The notes: generated by a model not told the origin, from the letters alone. Counted from the first letter of the stretch, positions 50,941 to 59,764 are shown. The stretch: DNA of 64,000 nucleotides from CAZAMB01 sp964501365 (GCA_964501365.1 CAZCST010000009.1:135669-199668); one strand, 5' to 3'. Made by a program: numbers and translations.

Positions 50941-51447
50941 ATGATCATGCGTTCACAAAAGCGTGCGTTTAGTCTTGTAGAGTTGGTCATCGTCGTGGTG
51001 ATCATTGGCATTATTGCGGCCATTGCTGTCCCCAGAATCAGCCGGGGCGCAAAGGGCGCCGGCGACTCGGCCCTTCGCGGCAGTCTCGCATCGCTTCGCA
51101 ACGCCATCGACATGTATGCCGCCGAACACGGTGGAGCCTTCCCCGGCGCGGACGGATCCGATACCACGCTGATCGATCAGCTTACCAAAAAGACAAATTT
51201 CTCCGGTGCGACCGGCACAGGTGCAGGGTATGATTTCGGACCCTATCTGCGACGCGGTTTCCCGCCCGCTCCCGTCGGTCCCCAGGCCGGCATCGCCACG
51301 GGCGTGGAAATGAGTACGACCACGCCGCCCGTGTCTGACGAAACCAAAACCACCAAGGGATGGGTCTACAATTATCAGACCGGCGAAATCGTCGTGAACA
51401 CCGACGACACCGATGGAGCGGGCGATCAATACGACGAGAAATACTAA
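50941..51447 (+). CDS. GspG-like major pseudopilin / type IV prepilin
   Basis: This 168-residue protein has a short basic leader (MIMRSQKRA) followed by the type III signal FSLVELVIVVVIIGIIAAIA, with Glu at mature position 5. Cleavage would be after Ala and not the usual Gly. A globular domain follows with SLRNAIDMYAAEHGGAFPG typical of GspG-like proteins, and a C-terminal NYQTGEIVVN with Asp-rich residues suitable for calcium. An AGAGG lies upstream. A strong intrinsic terminator follows 38 bp after the stop, so this gene is probably the most expressed pilin. It is cleaved by a PilD peptidase encoded elsewhere. Confidence 0.87.
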   Translation: MIMRSQKRAFSLVELVIVVVIIGIIAAIAVPRISRGAKGAGDSALRGSLASLRNAIDMYAAEHGGAFPGADGSDTTLIDQLTKKTNFSGATGTGAGYDFGPYLRRGFPPAPVGPQAGIATGVEMSTTTPPVSDETKTTKGWVYNYQTGEIVVNTDDTDGAGDQYDEKY

Positions 51448-51485
51448 GATCTTCCGTTGCAGGTGATCGGGTACTCTAACTTATG

Positions 51486-51520
51486 AAGACCGCGCGACAT
51501 GGATTCGCGCGGTCTTTTCT
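51486..51520 (+). terminator. Intrinsic terminator inside the pilus operon
   Basis: A 12-bp perfect stem AAGACCGCGCGA / TCGCGCGGTCTT (51486-51497, 51505-51516) overlaps a T-rich end (TTTTCTT). It lies 38 bp after the first pseudopilin gene and 90 bp before the next prepilin gene, and so partly separates the major pilin from the minor ones. Confidence 0.85.
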
Positions 51521-51610
51521 TGCGCCGACACGGCGGTCGTATTGTAGATTTCCAAAAACAAGACCTGTGCCGTCATCGGCTACGCTTATCAGACCACGGA
51601 CAGCACGACC

Positions 51611-52138
51611 ATGAAATGCCGTGTTCACAACGCTCAAGGAATGCGACACCAATCGGCTGCACCCGCCTTCAGCCTGGTGGAAGCCGTCTTCGTTGTGAGC
51701 ATCATCGGAATTCTAGGGGCCATCGCCCTCCCGCGTTACGCAGGGTTCGTCGCCTCCCAGCAAACCGAAGCCGCGGCCCGCCGGATCGTCTCCGACCTCA
51801 CCTACGCACAGCGGCAGGCGCGACTGACCAGCTCCAAGCAGCGCGTGATCTTTGATGTGGGACGCGGGACCTATGAGCTTCCCGATATGACCGATCCCGA
51901 TCATAAGAATAAAACCTATTTCGTGAACCTCGGCGATGACCCCTATCGAGCGACGATCAAGGATGCGACCTTCGGCAGCGGCTCCACCGTGACCTACGAC
52001 GGATTCGGAAATCCTGATTCACCCGGAACCATCACGATCATCGTGGGCAATTACTTTCAGACTGTCACCGTGGATGGCGGGCTCAACCGTGCGCGCATTG
52101 ATCAGGCCGTTGCCGTTTCCATTGAGGCGATCAAATAA
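51611..52138 (+). CDS. GspH-like minor pseudopilin
   Basis: This 175-residue protein has a leader and FSLVEAVFVVSIIGILGAIA, the hydrophobic N-terminal helix of a prepilin, although the fifth residue is still Glu. The globular domain has LTYAQRQARLTSSKQRVIFD, the GspH signature region, then the beta strands TYFVNLGDDPYRATIK. The start is uncertain: ATG 51611 is given; ATG 51641 gives a shorter leader (MRHQSAAPA) and is in frame. It starts the minor-pilin block, 163 bp after the major pseudopilin. Confidence 0.83.
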   Translation: MKCRVHNAQGMRHQSAAPAFSLVEAVFVVSIIGILGAIALPRYAGFVASQQTEAAARRIVSDLTYAQRQARLTSSKQRVIFDVGRGTYELPDMTDPDHKNKTYFVNLGDDPYRATIKDATFGSGSTVTYDGFGNPDSPGTITIIVGNYFQTVTVDGGLNRARIDQAVAVSIEAIK

Positions 52139-52140
52139 TC

Positions 52141-53208
52141 ATGAAAGTGTGCCGACGATCCGCCTACACCCTCATCGAACTTGTCCTCGCCCTGGCGACA
52201 AGCACGGTCATTCTCGGAGCCATGACCTCCGCCATGATCCTCGCCACCAAGGCTGTTCCCGACGCCAAGTCGTCGCTGACCGCCGCCGTCGATGGAGCCT
52301 TCACGCTCGATCAAATGACCACGGACTTGTACACCGCAAACACGCTCATCACACACACGGCACAATCGGTGGAGTTCCAGGTTGCCGATCGAAACAATGA
52401 CGGCTGTCCCGAAACGATTTCGTACACCTGGTCCGGCAAGGAAGGCGATCCGCTCAGACGAAAATACAATGACGCGCTTCCCCAGGTGGCCCTCGCCGAT
52501 GTCCGGGAATTCGACATCACCTACGACGCCACGCTTCTCGACCAGTCCTTCACGTCTGCGGCGACCGAATCGGACGAAACGCTGCTGTCATCCAACGAAG
52601 GCCCAAAATCGCGCGGCAACTCCGTGGTGACCAGTGCCGCGTGGATCGGCCAATTCTTCCGGCCCAACCTGCCGGCAAATACCAAGAACTGGAAAATCAC
52701 CCGCGTGGACCTGCTGCTCCGCGTCGATGGAAATAACGACGGCATCGTCCGCGTCGAACTCCGCAACCCCGACGCCAGCTCGCTGCCCACAGGAACACTG
52801 ATTGCCGACGCCAGCGTACTGGAGCGCGAGCTGTCCACCGGCTATTTGTGGCACACCGTGAACTTCGCCAGCACGCCTTCCTTGAGCCCGTCAAACGGCG
52901 TCGCGCTGGTGGTGAAATGGTTGTACGACTCCGCCGCCGTTGACGTGCAATATCAGCTATCGCGAACAACTAACGGCGACGACGCACTTCTGACCACGAG
53001 CAACGGCGGCAAAAACTGGTCCGCAGCTCCCGCACAGGGTCTGCTGTACCGCGTGTATGGAACGGCCACCGGAACCAGCCGCCCCACAGCACAAAGGCTG
53101 TACAGCGTCAACTCCGTTCGCATCAAGCTCCGCTCAGGAGACGACGACTCCTCACGCATCGAAACGACGGTCCCCATGCCCAATGAGCCGGAGATCACGG
53201 GAACATGA
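52141..53208 (+). CDS. GspJ/PilW-like minor pilin with large C-terminal domain
   Basis: This 355-residue protein has the short leader MKVCRRSA then YTLIELVLALATSTVILGAM, a prepilin helix with Tyr at the mature N-terminus. The rest is a large beta-rich domain, including DLLLRVDGNNDGIVRVELRN, a choice-of-anchor-like stretch. The protein is longer than most GspJ proteins and might act as a tip adhesin. It begins 2 bp after the GspH-like stop and overlaps the next gene's start by 4 bp (ATGA), so the minor pilins are coupled. Confidence 0.8.
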   Translation: MKVCRRSAYTLIELVLALATSTVILGAMTSAMILATKAVPDAKSSLTAAVDGAFTLDQMTTDLYTANTLITHTAQSVEFQVADRNNDGCPETISYTWSGKEGDPLRRKYNDALPQVALADVREFDITYDATLLDQSFTSAATESDETLLSSNEGPKSRGNSVVTSAAWIGQFFRPNLPANTKNWKITRVDLLLRVDGNNDGIVRVELRNPDASSLPTGTLIADASVLERELSTGYLWHTVNFASTPSLSPSNGVALVVKWLYDSAAVDVQYQLSRTTNGDDALLTTSNGGKNWSAAPAQGLLYRVYGTATGTSRPTAQRLYSVNSVRIKLRSGDDDSSRIETTVPMPNEPEITGT

Positions 53209-53807
53209 GACGAACACGCCAACCCCATCGTCCGGCATTCAGCATCGTGGAGACCGTGTTCTCCATGTTGCTTGTCAGCGGCGTCGTCGTGGCCGCCCTG
53301 GGAAGCGTCGGCGCAGCCACCACCGGCAGGAAGCACACCGACGGCCGTGGGCGCGGTCAACTGCTCGCCGAAAGCCTGATGACCGAAATCCTCGCGCAGG
53401 CCTATCAGGACAGCGACGGACTGCAAACCTTCGGACTCGAATCCGGCGAAGCCGCAACCGATCGCAAGTACTTTGACGACGTGGACGACTATCGCGCGTA
53501 CACCGATTCGCCGCCCCGGCTTCACGACGGCACGGAGATTCCCGGGCTTTCCGGTTGGAGCCGCGTCGTTTCCGTTCAGCGCTCCGACCCCCTGTCGCCC
53601 AACTCCATTCCCACCACCGAGTCAGGACTCAAACGCATCAAGGTCACTGTCAAATGCAACAACATGACCGTGGCTACGCTGACCGGATTCAAAACCAATA
53701 CCGACCCGGTGGCCGGAAAATCAAGCGGAGTATTGACCAAAGTCATCGTTGGACTCGACACGGTCCTTGAACCGGCTTCGGTTGTGGGCGGAATCGGGAT
53801 CAATTGA
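53205..53807 (+). CDS. PilV/GspI-like minor prepilin
   Basis: This 200-residue protein has the leader MRRTRQPHRPA followed by FSIVETVFSMLLVSGVVVAA, a class III signal with Glu5. A globular part with LLAESLMTEILAQAYQDSDG is in the position usual for PilV/GspI-type proteins. Its ATG overlaps the previous TGA. The C-terminal strand region is without a clear family match. It is probably part of the pilus tip or priming complex together with the GspH- and GspJ-like proteins. Confidence 0.8.
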   Translation: MRRTRQPHRPAFSIVETVFSMLLVSGVVVAALGSVGAATTGRKHTDGRGRGQLLAESLMTEILAQAYQDSDGLQTFGLESGEAATDRKYFDDVDDYRAYTDSPPRLHDGTEIPGLSGWSRVVSVQRSDPLSPNSIPTTESGLKRIKVTVKCNNMTVATLTGFKTNTDPVAGKSSGVLTKVIVGLDTVLEPASVVGGIGIN

Positions 53808-53808
53808 A

Positions 53809-55065
53809 ATGAAGCCAAACCCAAAGTATCGATTCCGCAGACCGGGCACGCTCTATGTCGCAGTGCTGGGTTGCGCCACGGTCATCGCCGTTCTTGGCGT
53901 GAGCGCCATCATGGTGACGCGAGTCGAAGGGCGCGTGATCCGCGGATCCGCTGATCTGGCCGTCGCCCGCAGCCTCGCACAATCCTCCATCGACATAGGA
54001 CTGTTTACGCTCTATAGCGATGTGAACTGGCGCACGACCAAATCCCAGGGCGCATGGCGCACCGCCCAGACGGCCGGTGAAGGCTCCATCACGCTCTCGG
54101 TCGCCGACCCGATTGACGGCACGCTTGGAGACGCCAGGTGGGAACCTGTCGTCTTCACGGGAACCGGAACAGTACGTGAGGCAAGATATCTCCTCGAGGC
54201 GACATCCGTAGCCAATCCACTTCCCCTTCCCTGCTTGAACACCTGTCTGCACACCAACGGCAAGGTCACCGTCAGCCTCTTGAAAAACATCACGGTAGCC
54301 GGCGCGCCGCTCTCCATGAACGGCTCGATCAACGGTCCGGGAACCGTCACCGGCAACATCCAGGCCGCCAGCCTGGGGATCGTTCCCATTGTTGTCGGCA
54401 CATCAATCATCCCCTCGGCAGCGAAGGAAATGCCGGATGCGGGAGTGCTGGCCATGTACAAAAGCCTCGCCACCACCATGACGGGATACTCCGACTTTGA
54501 TCGTGATGTATTGACACCGGACTACAATCCCAGGGGAACTGTCAACCCGGACGGCGTGTACTTTTTCGATGGCACCCCCGGCGCCGCCGACATCAAGATC
54601 AAACGCTCACGAATCAACGGCACCCTGATCGTCAAGTGTGCGACTGGGAAAAAGGTGGTTCTCGACGACACCGTCTTCCTACAAAACTTTCGCTCTGATT
54701 ATCCAGTGTTGATCGTCGAAGGCGATCTGGAATTTGCCTTGAACTCAGCAAGCTACAGTCTCAGCGAAGCGACGGAGGGCGTAAATCTGAACCCGGCAAC
54801 TGCCCCGTATCTTGGCGTCGGCGACAGTGATCAAACTGATACCTATCCCAATGAAGTAAAGGGTTTGGTTTATGTCACCGGGAGAGTCACATTTTCAAAC
54901 GCCAGCAAGGTAACCGGCGTCATCATTGCCATTGGCAACGTCACTGTGTCAGGCACTCCAACCCTGGTTCACAATCCCACCATTTACTCGAATCCACCCA
55001 TGGGATTCGTGACCTACGCGATGCAGATCGCCCACGGAAGCTGGCGCCGAATCGTCAGCCCATAA
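53809..55065 (+). CDS. PilX/GspK-like membrane-anchored pilus accessory protein
   Basis: This 418-residue protein has a basic N-terminus (MKPNPKYRFRRPGT) followed by one hydrophobic segment (LYVAVLGCATVIAVLGVSAI) like the PilX N-terminus, although the canonical Glu5 is missing. A long beta-rich region follows with INGPGTVTGNIQAASLGIVP and LIVKCATGKKVVLDD repeats of the beta-helix or DUF-type kind. It could be a tip protein or an exported cargo. It starts 1 bp after the previous stop. It is the final gene of the operon. Confidence 0.65.
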   Translation: MKPNPKYRFRRPGTLYVAVLGCATVIAVLGVSAIMVTRVEGRVIRGSADLAVARSLAQSSIDIGLFTLYSDVNWRTTKSQGAWRTAQTAGEGSITLSVADPIDGTLGDARWEPVVFTGTGTVREARYLLEATSVANPLPLPCLNTCLHTNGKVTVSLLKNITVAGAPLSMNGSINGPGTVTGNIQAASLGIVPIVVGTSIIPSAAKEMPDAGVLAMYKSLATTMTGYSDFDRDVLTPDYNPRGTVNPDGVYFFDGTPGAADIKIKRSRINGTLIVKCATGKKVVLDDTVFLQNFRSDYPVLIVEGDLEFALNSASYSLSEATEGVNLNPATAPYLGVGDSDQTDTYPNEVKGLVYVTGRVTFSNASKVTGVIIAIGNVTVSGTPTLVHNPTIYSNPPMGFVTYAMQIAHGSWRRIVSP

Positions 55066-55421
55066 CCCTGAAACGTGGATGAGAACCCAGCGTACTCGTC
55101 ATTCTGAGCGCAGCGAAGAATCTGGCTTACCTTCCTGCGCGAAATTCTTCGCTTCGCTCTGAATGACAGCCTGCCATAGCAATACGAATTCCGATTTTCT
55201 CCAGACCCACCATTCGTTGCACTGACTCAACAATTCGATTTAGCCGGAAAAGTTCTTCTCAACCTCCCATATTCCACTGCTTCTCATTGCCCTCAGATCA
55301 TCTGCTCACAAACCGCTTCTTTCGGTGAACTATCGGACCATGAAATTCCAATGCCCGCAGTTTCTCGCTCGTTCCTCCCGGCACTTTCCTTGCCTATGAT
55401 CGACCACTCGACAACGCGGTC
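55066..55421. other. Intergenic region after pilus operon
   Basis: About 355 bases with no gene. It holds the inverted repeat below. No promoter pair for the downstream VanZ gene stands out. Confidence 0.4.
55098..55167. repeat. Long inverted repeat (gtcattctgagcg type)
   Basis: GTCATTCTGAGCG...GAAGAAT (55098-55121) and ATTCTTCGCTTCGCTCTGAATGAC (55144-55167) form a 24-bp nearly perfect stem with a 22-base loop. This is a widespread dispersed intergenic repeat type (gtcattctgagc family). It could help end transcription of the pilus operon, but has no T-run. Confidence 0.8.
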
Positions 55422-56819
55422 ATGCCGCAGGGTCGTTGTATTGGGGGGATCTGCTTGGGGAAAGAATCAACGCGTGACCACGTATGGTCGAAACAGACTG
55501 GGGTTATCGGATGGCTATCCGACAGCGTGAGGGCTGTCGCCCGTCTGCTATTCCCAGCCGTTGCCATCCTGGCGATCCTTTATGGCTCCCTGATTCCCTT
55601 TCGATTCGATTTCAGCCGGCTCGCCGCACCCGGATTCGCTCAATCGCTCCTCGCATTCCGCGACACGACTCCCGAGGACGTGGCCGTTAATCTGCTCGCC
55701 TATGCGGCGCTTGGCGGAGTGCTGATCCACGCCTGTCGTTGCAGGAACGCTTCCCAGGCGATCCTTGTCCTCATGTTCTGCTCGCTCGTGAGCGTGGCAA
55801 CCGAGTCGGCCCAGGCGCTCATTCCCCAGCGCGTCAGTTCGGCAACGGATGTGATGCTAAACGCACTTGGCGCAGCACTCGGCACCCTGGGCTGCCGCTT
55901 GCTTCTTTCCTTGCAACCGGGGATGGTCCGGGCGATTGGCCGGGAACTCCGACTTCGACCACTTGGACCTTGCGCCATCGTCCTTTCATCCGGACTCATA
56001 GCTTACAGCCTGATCCCCTTTGACTTCATTACCAATACGCCACAGCTTCATGCGGCCTTTCACCGTATTCAACTGTTGGAATGGCCCTCGGGCCTGGCCG
56101 CCATCACTGACGAGATTGGCGTTGCCTGCTGGTTTGCCCTGCTCGGCTTCCTTATGGCCCGCGATGCCCTCACCCGGGGCCGGTCACGAATCGACGCACT
56201 CCGCACAGCTTCACAACACGGACTGATCCTGGCCTGTCTGATCGAATGTCTTCAACTGTTCACGAACTCGCATATTCCCGAAATGGTTCCCGCCGCCGTT
56301 CGTTTCGTAGGCGCACTGCTTGGAGCTTGGACGGCGATCTTCGTGCTGGACCACAGCTCGGCCCGCGCCCGCGCGAACCACCGTCAGACCCTATCAACTC
56401 AGTTGCTCCTGGCCGCCGCAGCAATTCAATTCCTCTTCCTGGCGATCAACCTGCTACGGATTCAAGGCTCGACAATTTCCACCCCCAACGGCTGGTCTTT
56501 GCCCTTTCAAAAGTTATGGCTTCTACCCGCGCCGCTGGCCGGAGCAAACGCGCTCTCCACCATCATCACCGCCGCCATCCTCACGGCGACGCTCGCCGCC
56601 GCGCTGCGACAGGTGGGTCTGCCCATCTATCGAGCATTGACTTCCATCATCGTGCTCGGCTCGTACATCGGCATGGAGTGCTTCAACGCCGGCTCGTCCC
56701 ACAAGCCCTTCGACCCGACAAACGCGCTGCTGGCCGTCCTGGCCTGCGGCTTCGCACTGCGCCTCGAACGCCGCCTCGCCGCCTTCGACGCACTGACTCA
56801 TCCTCAATCAGCCCCGTAA
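55422..56819 (+). CDS. Membrane protein with two VanZ-like domains
   Basis: This 465-residue protein has about ten spans. The first VanZ-type unit (residues about 85-160) holds NLLAYAALGGVLIHACRC and ESAQALIPQRVSSATDVMLN. A second unit (about 225-300) has the equivalent ECLQLFTNSHIPEMVPAAV. VanZ-like proteins are linked to teicoplanin resistance and cell-envelope growth. The tandem arrangement is unusual. The start at 55422 is tentative because the N-terminus before the first span carries an extra 40 residues. It stands alone, with no operon neighbour. Confidence 0.78.
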   Translation: MPQGRCIGGICLGKESTRDHVWSKQTGVIGWLSDSVRAVARLLFPAVAILAILYGSLIPFRFDFSRLAAPGFAQSLLAFRDTTPEDVAVNLLAYAALGGVLIHACRCRNASQAILVLMFCSLVSVATESAQALIPQRVSSATDVMLNALGAALGTLGCRLLLSLQPGMVRAIGRELRLRPLGPCAIVLSSGLIAYSLIPFDFITNTPQLHAAFHRIQLLEWPSGLAAITDEIGVACWFALLGFLMARDALTRGRSRIDALRTASQHGLILACLIECLQLFTNSHIPEMVPAAVRFVGALLGAWTAIFVLDHSSARARANHRQTLSTQLLLAAAAIQFLFLAINLLRIQGSTISTPNGWSLPFQKLWLLPAPLAGANALSTIITAAILTATLAAALRQVGLPIYRALTSIIVLGSYIGMECFNAGSSHKPFDPTNALLAVLACGFALRLERRLAAFDALTHPQSAP

Positions 56820-56922
56820 ACGCCAACCCCCATATCTTCGGACGCTGGGCGGTCATTTGTATGATGATCTACGCCGAAATGTGATCAACTTCATTTTGCC
56901 CCGTGGCCTTTTCGACGATACG

Positions 56923-57516
56923 ATGACTGTTATGCGAAGACGCCGAAATCGAATCGTACTGTTTTGTGCCGCAGCGACGATTTCCGCTGTGGGTTGTGGC
57001 GAAGGCTGGCTGAATCAGACGGCACCGCTGGGCGGAAGCACCGTCGGAGGCCGCGGCGACCTCGGCGTGATCGTGCTGAACAATACGCCTTATCGTGCGG
57101 TTCTGACGCTGGGTTCGTATGATCAAATCAAGAACGACATCGTGCCAGATGTGCGGCAGTTCACGCTCGATGGCTCGACCGTTCTCGATGGCGAAGCCGA
57201 CAGCGGATTGCTCACGTTCAGTTGTGCCCGGGTGTTCAGCCTCGGCGGGCCGCGCCTCCTCGCATTAATCGAGTCATCCGACCTGCCCGATCTTGATGCG
57301 GGTGCATTGATCGAGGGCGTCGAATTCTTTGCCGTTGACGAGGCAGATGCGTCGATCCAGCCGGCAAGTCAGGGCATGGCCGCCCCATTCGAAGTGCTTT
57401 TGGGTGTGGATTTCCCCTGTGGCGCCTTGCTGATTTTCAAGCTCGAAGTCAACGATTCGGGCGATCAGCCCTTTCGCGTCGATTACGAGCTGATCCCTTC
57501 GTCAAACGCACGGTAA
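56923..57516 (+). CDS. Putative lipoprotein
   Basis: This 197-residue protein has the signal peptide MTVMRRRRNRIVLFCAAATI with a lipobox-like AVGC. After a Gly-rich linker the mature part is a beta-rich domain (RAVLTLGSYDQIKNDIVPDV, and ELIPSSNAR end). I recognise no family. ATG 56932 is an alternative start three codons downstream. It is convergent with the EamA transporter. It probably sits in the envelope. Confidence 0.55.
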   Translation: MTVMRRRRNRIVLFCAAATISAVGCGEGWLNQTAPLGGSTVGGRGDLGVIVLNNTPYRAVLTLGSYDQIKNDIVPDVRQFTLDGSTVLDGEADSGLLTFSCARVFSLGGPRLLALIESSDLPDLDAGALIEGVEFFAVDEADASIQPASQGMAAPFEVLLGVDFPCGALLIFKLEVNDSGDQPFRVDYELIPSSNAR

Positions 57517-57522
57517 CCAATG

Positions 57523-57538
57523 TCCCTTTGACAAGGGA
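57523..57538. repeat. Small hairpin between convergent genes
   Basis: TCCCTT TGAC AAGGGA: a 6-bp stem with a 4-base loop, between the lipoprotein gene and the EamA gene. It is terminator-like only weakly, with no T-run. Confidence 0.4.
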
Positions 57539-57571
57539 TATCGGACGGCAATTCGTGTTGTACGACACAGC

Positions 57572-58603
57572 CTATGAAGCCGGCTCCAGACACTCCTGAA
57601 GAAGTCCGTTCGATTCCAACGGGCTCGTTCGTTTCTCTTTGGCCTCAACTTCGTTCGTCGTAATCGCTGGATCCGCCTTCGCAAATGCTCCTCGCGGCTT
57701 GAGCGTAATCAAGATCACGCCCGCCAAAGTGATGATTGTCGCAATCACCGACTTGCCGCCGAAAGACTCCTTCCCCACCGTCACTCCCAGCAATACTGCA
57801 ACGACAGGGTTCACGAACGCATACGTCGAAACCCGCGCAGGCGTGCTCACTTTGAGCAGCCACACATACGACGTGAACGCCACCAGTGATCCAAACACGA
57901 TTAAGTAACCCAGCGACGCCACCGAGAGCAGCGAAATCCGATCTGTCGAAATTTTCGAAGTCTCGCCGAGAGACAATCCGGCAATCATCAGCAACGCGCC
58001 ACCGCAAAGCATCTCCATGGCCGTCGCCATCATCGGCGAACTCGGCAGCTTCATGCCCCGCGACCAAACTGACCCAAGTGACCAGCAAAACGATCCGCAT
58101 ATCAGGATCAACGCGCCAATCCGATCAAACCCGTGCCCCTCGTCCAGTTCCTTCGACCGCATCAGCATCGCCACGCCCACGATGCCCAGCACGACGCCCA
58201 CCACCACCCCCGCACGAGGCGTCACTCCGCCGGGCCGAAGCCAATCCACCAGAACCATCCAGATCGGTACCGAAATAATCAGGAGCGCCGCCACACTCGA
58301 TGGAACGGTCTGTTCCGCCCATACCACACCGCCGTTGCCGCCAAGAAGCAGCAGTCCCCCGATGATTGCCGTGGAGCGCCAGTGAATCCGCGTTGGTTTC
58401 GGCACGCCGCGAAATCGCACGAACGCATACAGCATCGACCCGGCCACCAGAAACCGTGTCCCCGCCATCATCAGCGGCGGCAGCGTCTCCACGGCATATC
58501 GAATCGCTAGGTACGTCGATCCCCAGATCAAATAGATCGCCGCAAATGCCGCCGCCACTCCCAACCTGCTGGGCACCGCTTTCAAATCCTGCGACGTCAT
58601 CAT
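57572..58603 (-). CDS. EamA/DMT-family transporter
   Basis: This 343-residue protein has ten predicted spans arranged as two EamA repeats. The first has IWGSTYLAIRYAVETLPPLM (the usual family start) and the second has LGYLIVFGSLVAFTSYVWLL. DMT transporters export amino acids or metabolites. The ATG at 58603 overlaps the Lrp gene's TGA, so the two are in one transcript. By analogy with other Lrp-EamA pairs, the Lrp protein probably senses an amino acid and controls this exporter. Substrate unknown. Confidence 0.85.
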   Translation of the reverse strand: MMTSQDLKAVPSRLGVAAAFAAIYLIWGSTYLAIRYAVETLPPLMMAGTRFLVAGSMLYAFVRFRGVPKPTRIHWRSTAIIGGLLLLGGNGGVVWAEQTVPSSVAALLIISVPIWMVLVDWLRPGGVTPRAGVVVGVVLGIVGVAMLMRSKELDEGHGFDRIGALILICGSFCWSLGSVWSRGMKLPSSPMMATAMEMLCGGALLMIAGLSLGETSKISTDRISLLSVASLGYLIVFGSLVAFTSYVWLLKVSTPARVSTYAFVNPVVAVLLGVTVGKESFGGKSVIATIITLAGVILITLKPRGAFAKADPAITTNEVEAKEKRTSPLESNGLLQECLEPAS

Positions 58604-59088
58604 TCCCGCTCCCGCCTGACCGGTTTGACCGGCAAGTCCGTCGTTTCCTTCACCGTCTCCAGCACGATCGTCGTCCGTGTCGATCGCACCGATGGCAGCG
58701 ACCCGATAGCGTCGCGAATGAGCGCCCCCAGCGAGGCCGTATCGCGCGTGCGAACTTTCACCAGAAAACAGTCCTCACCCGCGACGTGATGGATTTCCTG
58801 CACTTCGGGAATTGCGCTGAGTTTCTCCGCGAAATCACCATGCCAGACTCCGCTTTCACTGCGCACAAACACAAACGCGAGCAACCCATACCCCAGACCG
58901 CTGGCATTTAAGCGCGTCGAGTACCCCTGAATGAATCCGCGATCTTCGAGCTTTCGAATGCGCTCCAACACCGCCGACGGAGCCATCTCCACCTGCCGCG
59001 AAATTTCCACGTTCGTAGTCCGTGCGTTCTCCTGAAGCATATCGAGAATCACGCGGTCAATATCATCAATTGTGCTGTCCGATGCCAT
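58600..59088 (-). CDS. Lrp/AsnC-family transcriptional regulator
   Basis: This 162-residue protein has the N-terminal HTH of the AsnC type (DRVILDMLQENARTTNVEIS, then SAVLERIRKLEDRGFIQGYS) and the C-terminal RAM effector-binding domain with EIHHVAGEDCFLVKVRTRD. The ATG at 59088 was chosen since it follows a -35/-10 pair by a few bases; ATG 59115 is in frame and earlier. The extended C-terminus (KETTDLPVKPVRRERE) is slightly longer than usual. Operon with EamA, probably autoregulated. Confidence 0.9.
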   Translation of the reverse strand: MASDSTIDDIDRVILDMLQENARTTNVEISRQVEMAPSAVLERIRKLEDRGFIQGYSTRLNASGLGYGLLAFVFVRSESGVWHGDFAEKLSAIPEVQEIHHVAGEDCFLVKVRTRDTASLGALIRDAIGSLPSVRSTRTTIVLETVKETTDLPVKPVRRERE

Positions 59089-59097
59089 CGAAAGAGA

Positions 59098-59126
59098 ATA
59101 TAATACTGAAGACATGCCGATGTCAA
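59098..59126 (-). promoter_or_regulatory. Consensus promoter upstream of the Lrp gene
   Basis: On the minus strand TTGACA (59126-59121) and TTATAT (59103-59098) are separated by 17 bases. The predicted start of transcription is near 59091, only a few bases before the ATG at 59088. That implies a leaderless or nearly leaderless mRNA. Confidence 0.55.
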
Positions 59127-59273
59127 GAACTTTATTCTGTTTCAATTTGTAAGAAGTATCACCAGCTGCAATTCCGCAGACTACCCCCTGTGGTTCCAAT
59201 CCCTTTGCCGCAATATCGGATACCGCATACATTGCGCGAATCCCAATCAACCCATTCGCGGGAGCGAGCCAAC

Positions 59274-59693
59274 ATGACATCAATCCGATGGACGCGCGTA
59301 CTCGCCGGTGGTCTGCTCGCGGGACTGATTATCAACCTTTCCGGCCTGGCACTTGCTCACTTCGTCCTCGGACCCGGATATATCGAGTCATTTAAGGCCA
59401 AATTCCCTACTAATTCCGAATCCACGATGGCTTTGCAACACCTTTCGCTGCGTTTCTGGTTCGGCATCCTGGCAGTCTTTCTCTACGCGGCCATACGTCC
59501 GCGTTTCGGCCCAGGCCCGCGTACGGCACTCATCGCCGGCACAACCCTCTTCCTCAGCGTGGGAATCGTCATGCTATTGAGCATAAAGAACCTCGGCCTG
59601 CTGTCCGGAAACATGCTGCTGCTTGCCGGGGTGTGGTCCTGGTGTGAACTCTGCCTCGGTGCCCTGATTGGCGGCCGGATTTACCGAGAATAG
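59274..59693 (+). CDS. Small four-helix membrane protein
   Basis: This 139-residue protein has four hydrophobic segments (VLAGGLLAGLIINLSGLALA, FGILAVFLYAAI, LIAGTTLFLSVGIVMLL, LGLLSGNMLLLAGVWSW). A central loop contains IESFKAKFPTNSESTMALQH. It looks like a DUF-type small membrane protein, with no recognised family. The ATG at 59274 is preceded by GGAGCGAG. It is divergent from the Lrp gene and is followed 71 bp later by the next gene's probable start. Confidence 0.6.
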   Translation: MTSIRWTRVLAGGLLAGLIINLSGLALAHFVLGPGYIESFKAKFPTNSESTMALQHLSLRFWFGILAVFLYAAIRPRFGPGPRTALIAGTTLFLSVGIVMLLSIKNLGLLSGNMLLLAGVWSWCELCLGALIGGRIYRE

Positions 59694-59764
59694 CCATGAT
59701 TTGCCCTGACTTCACACAACCCCACTCAGTGCAATTTCCTCACATCGAGTCCCCAGCCTTCCAA

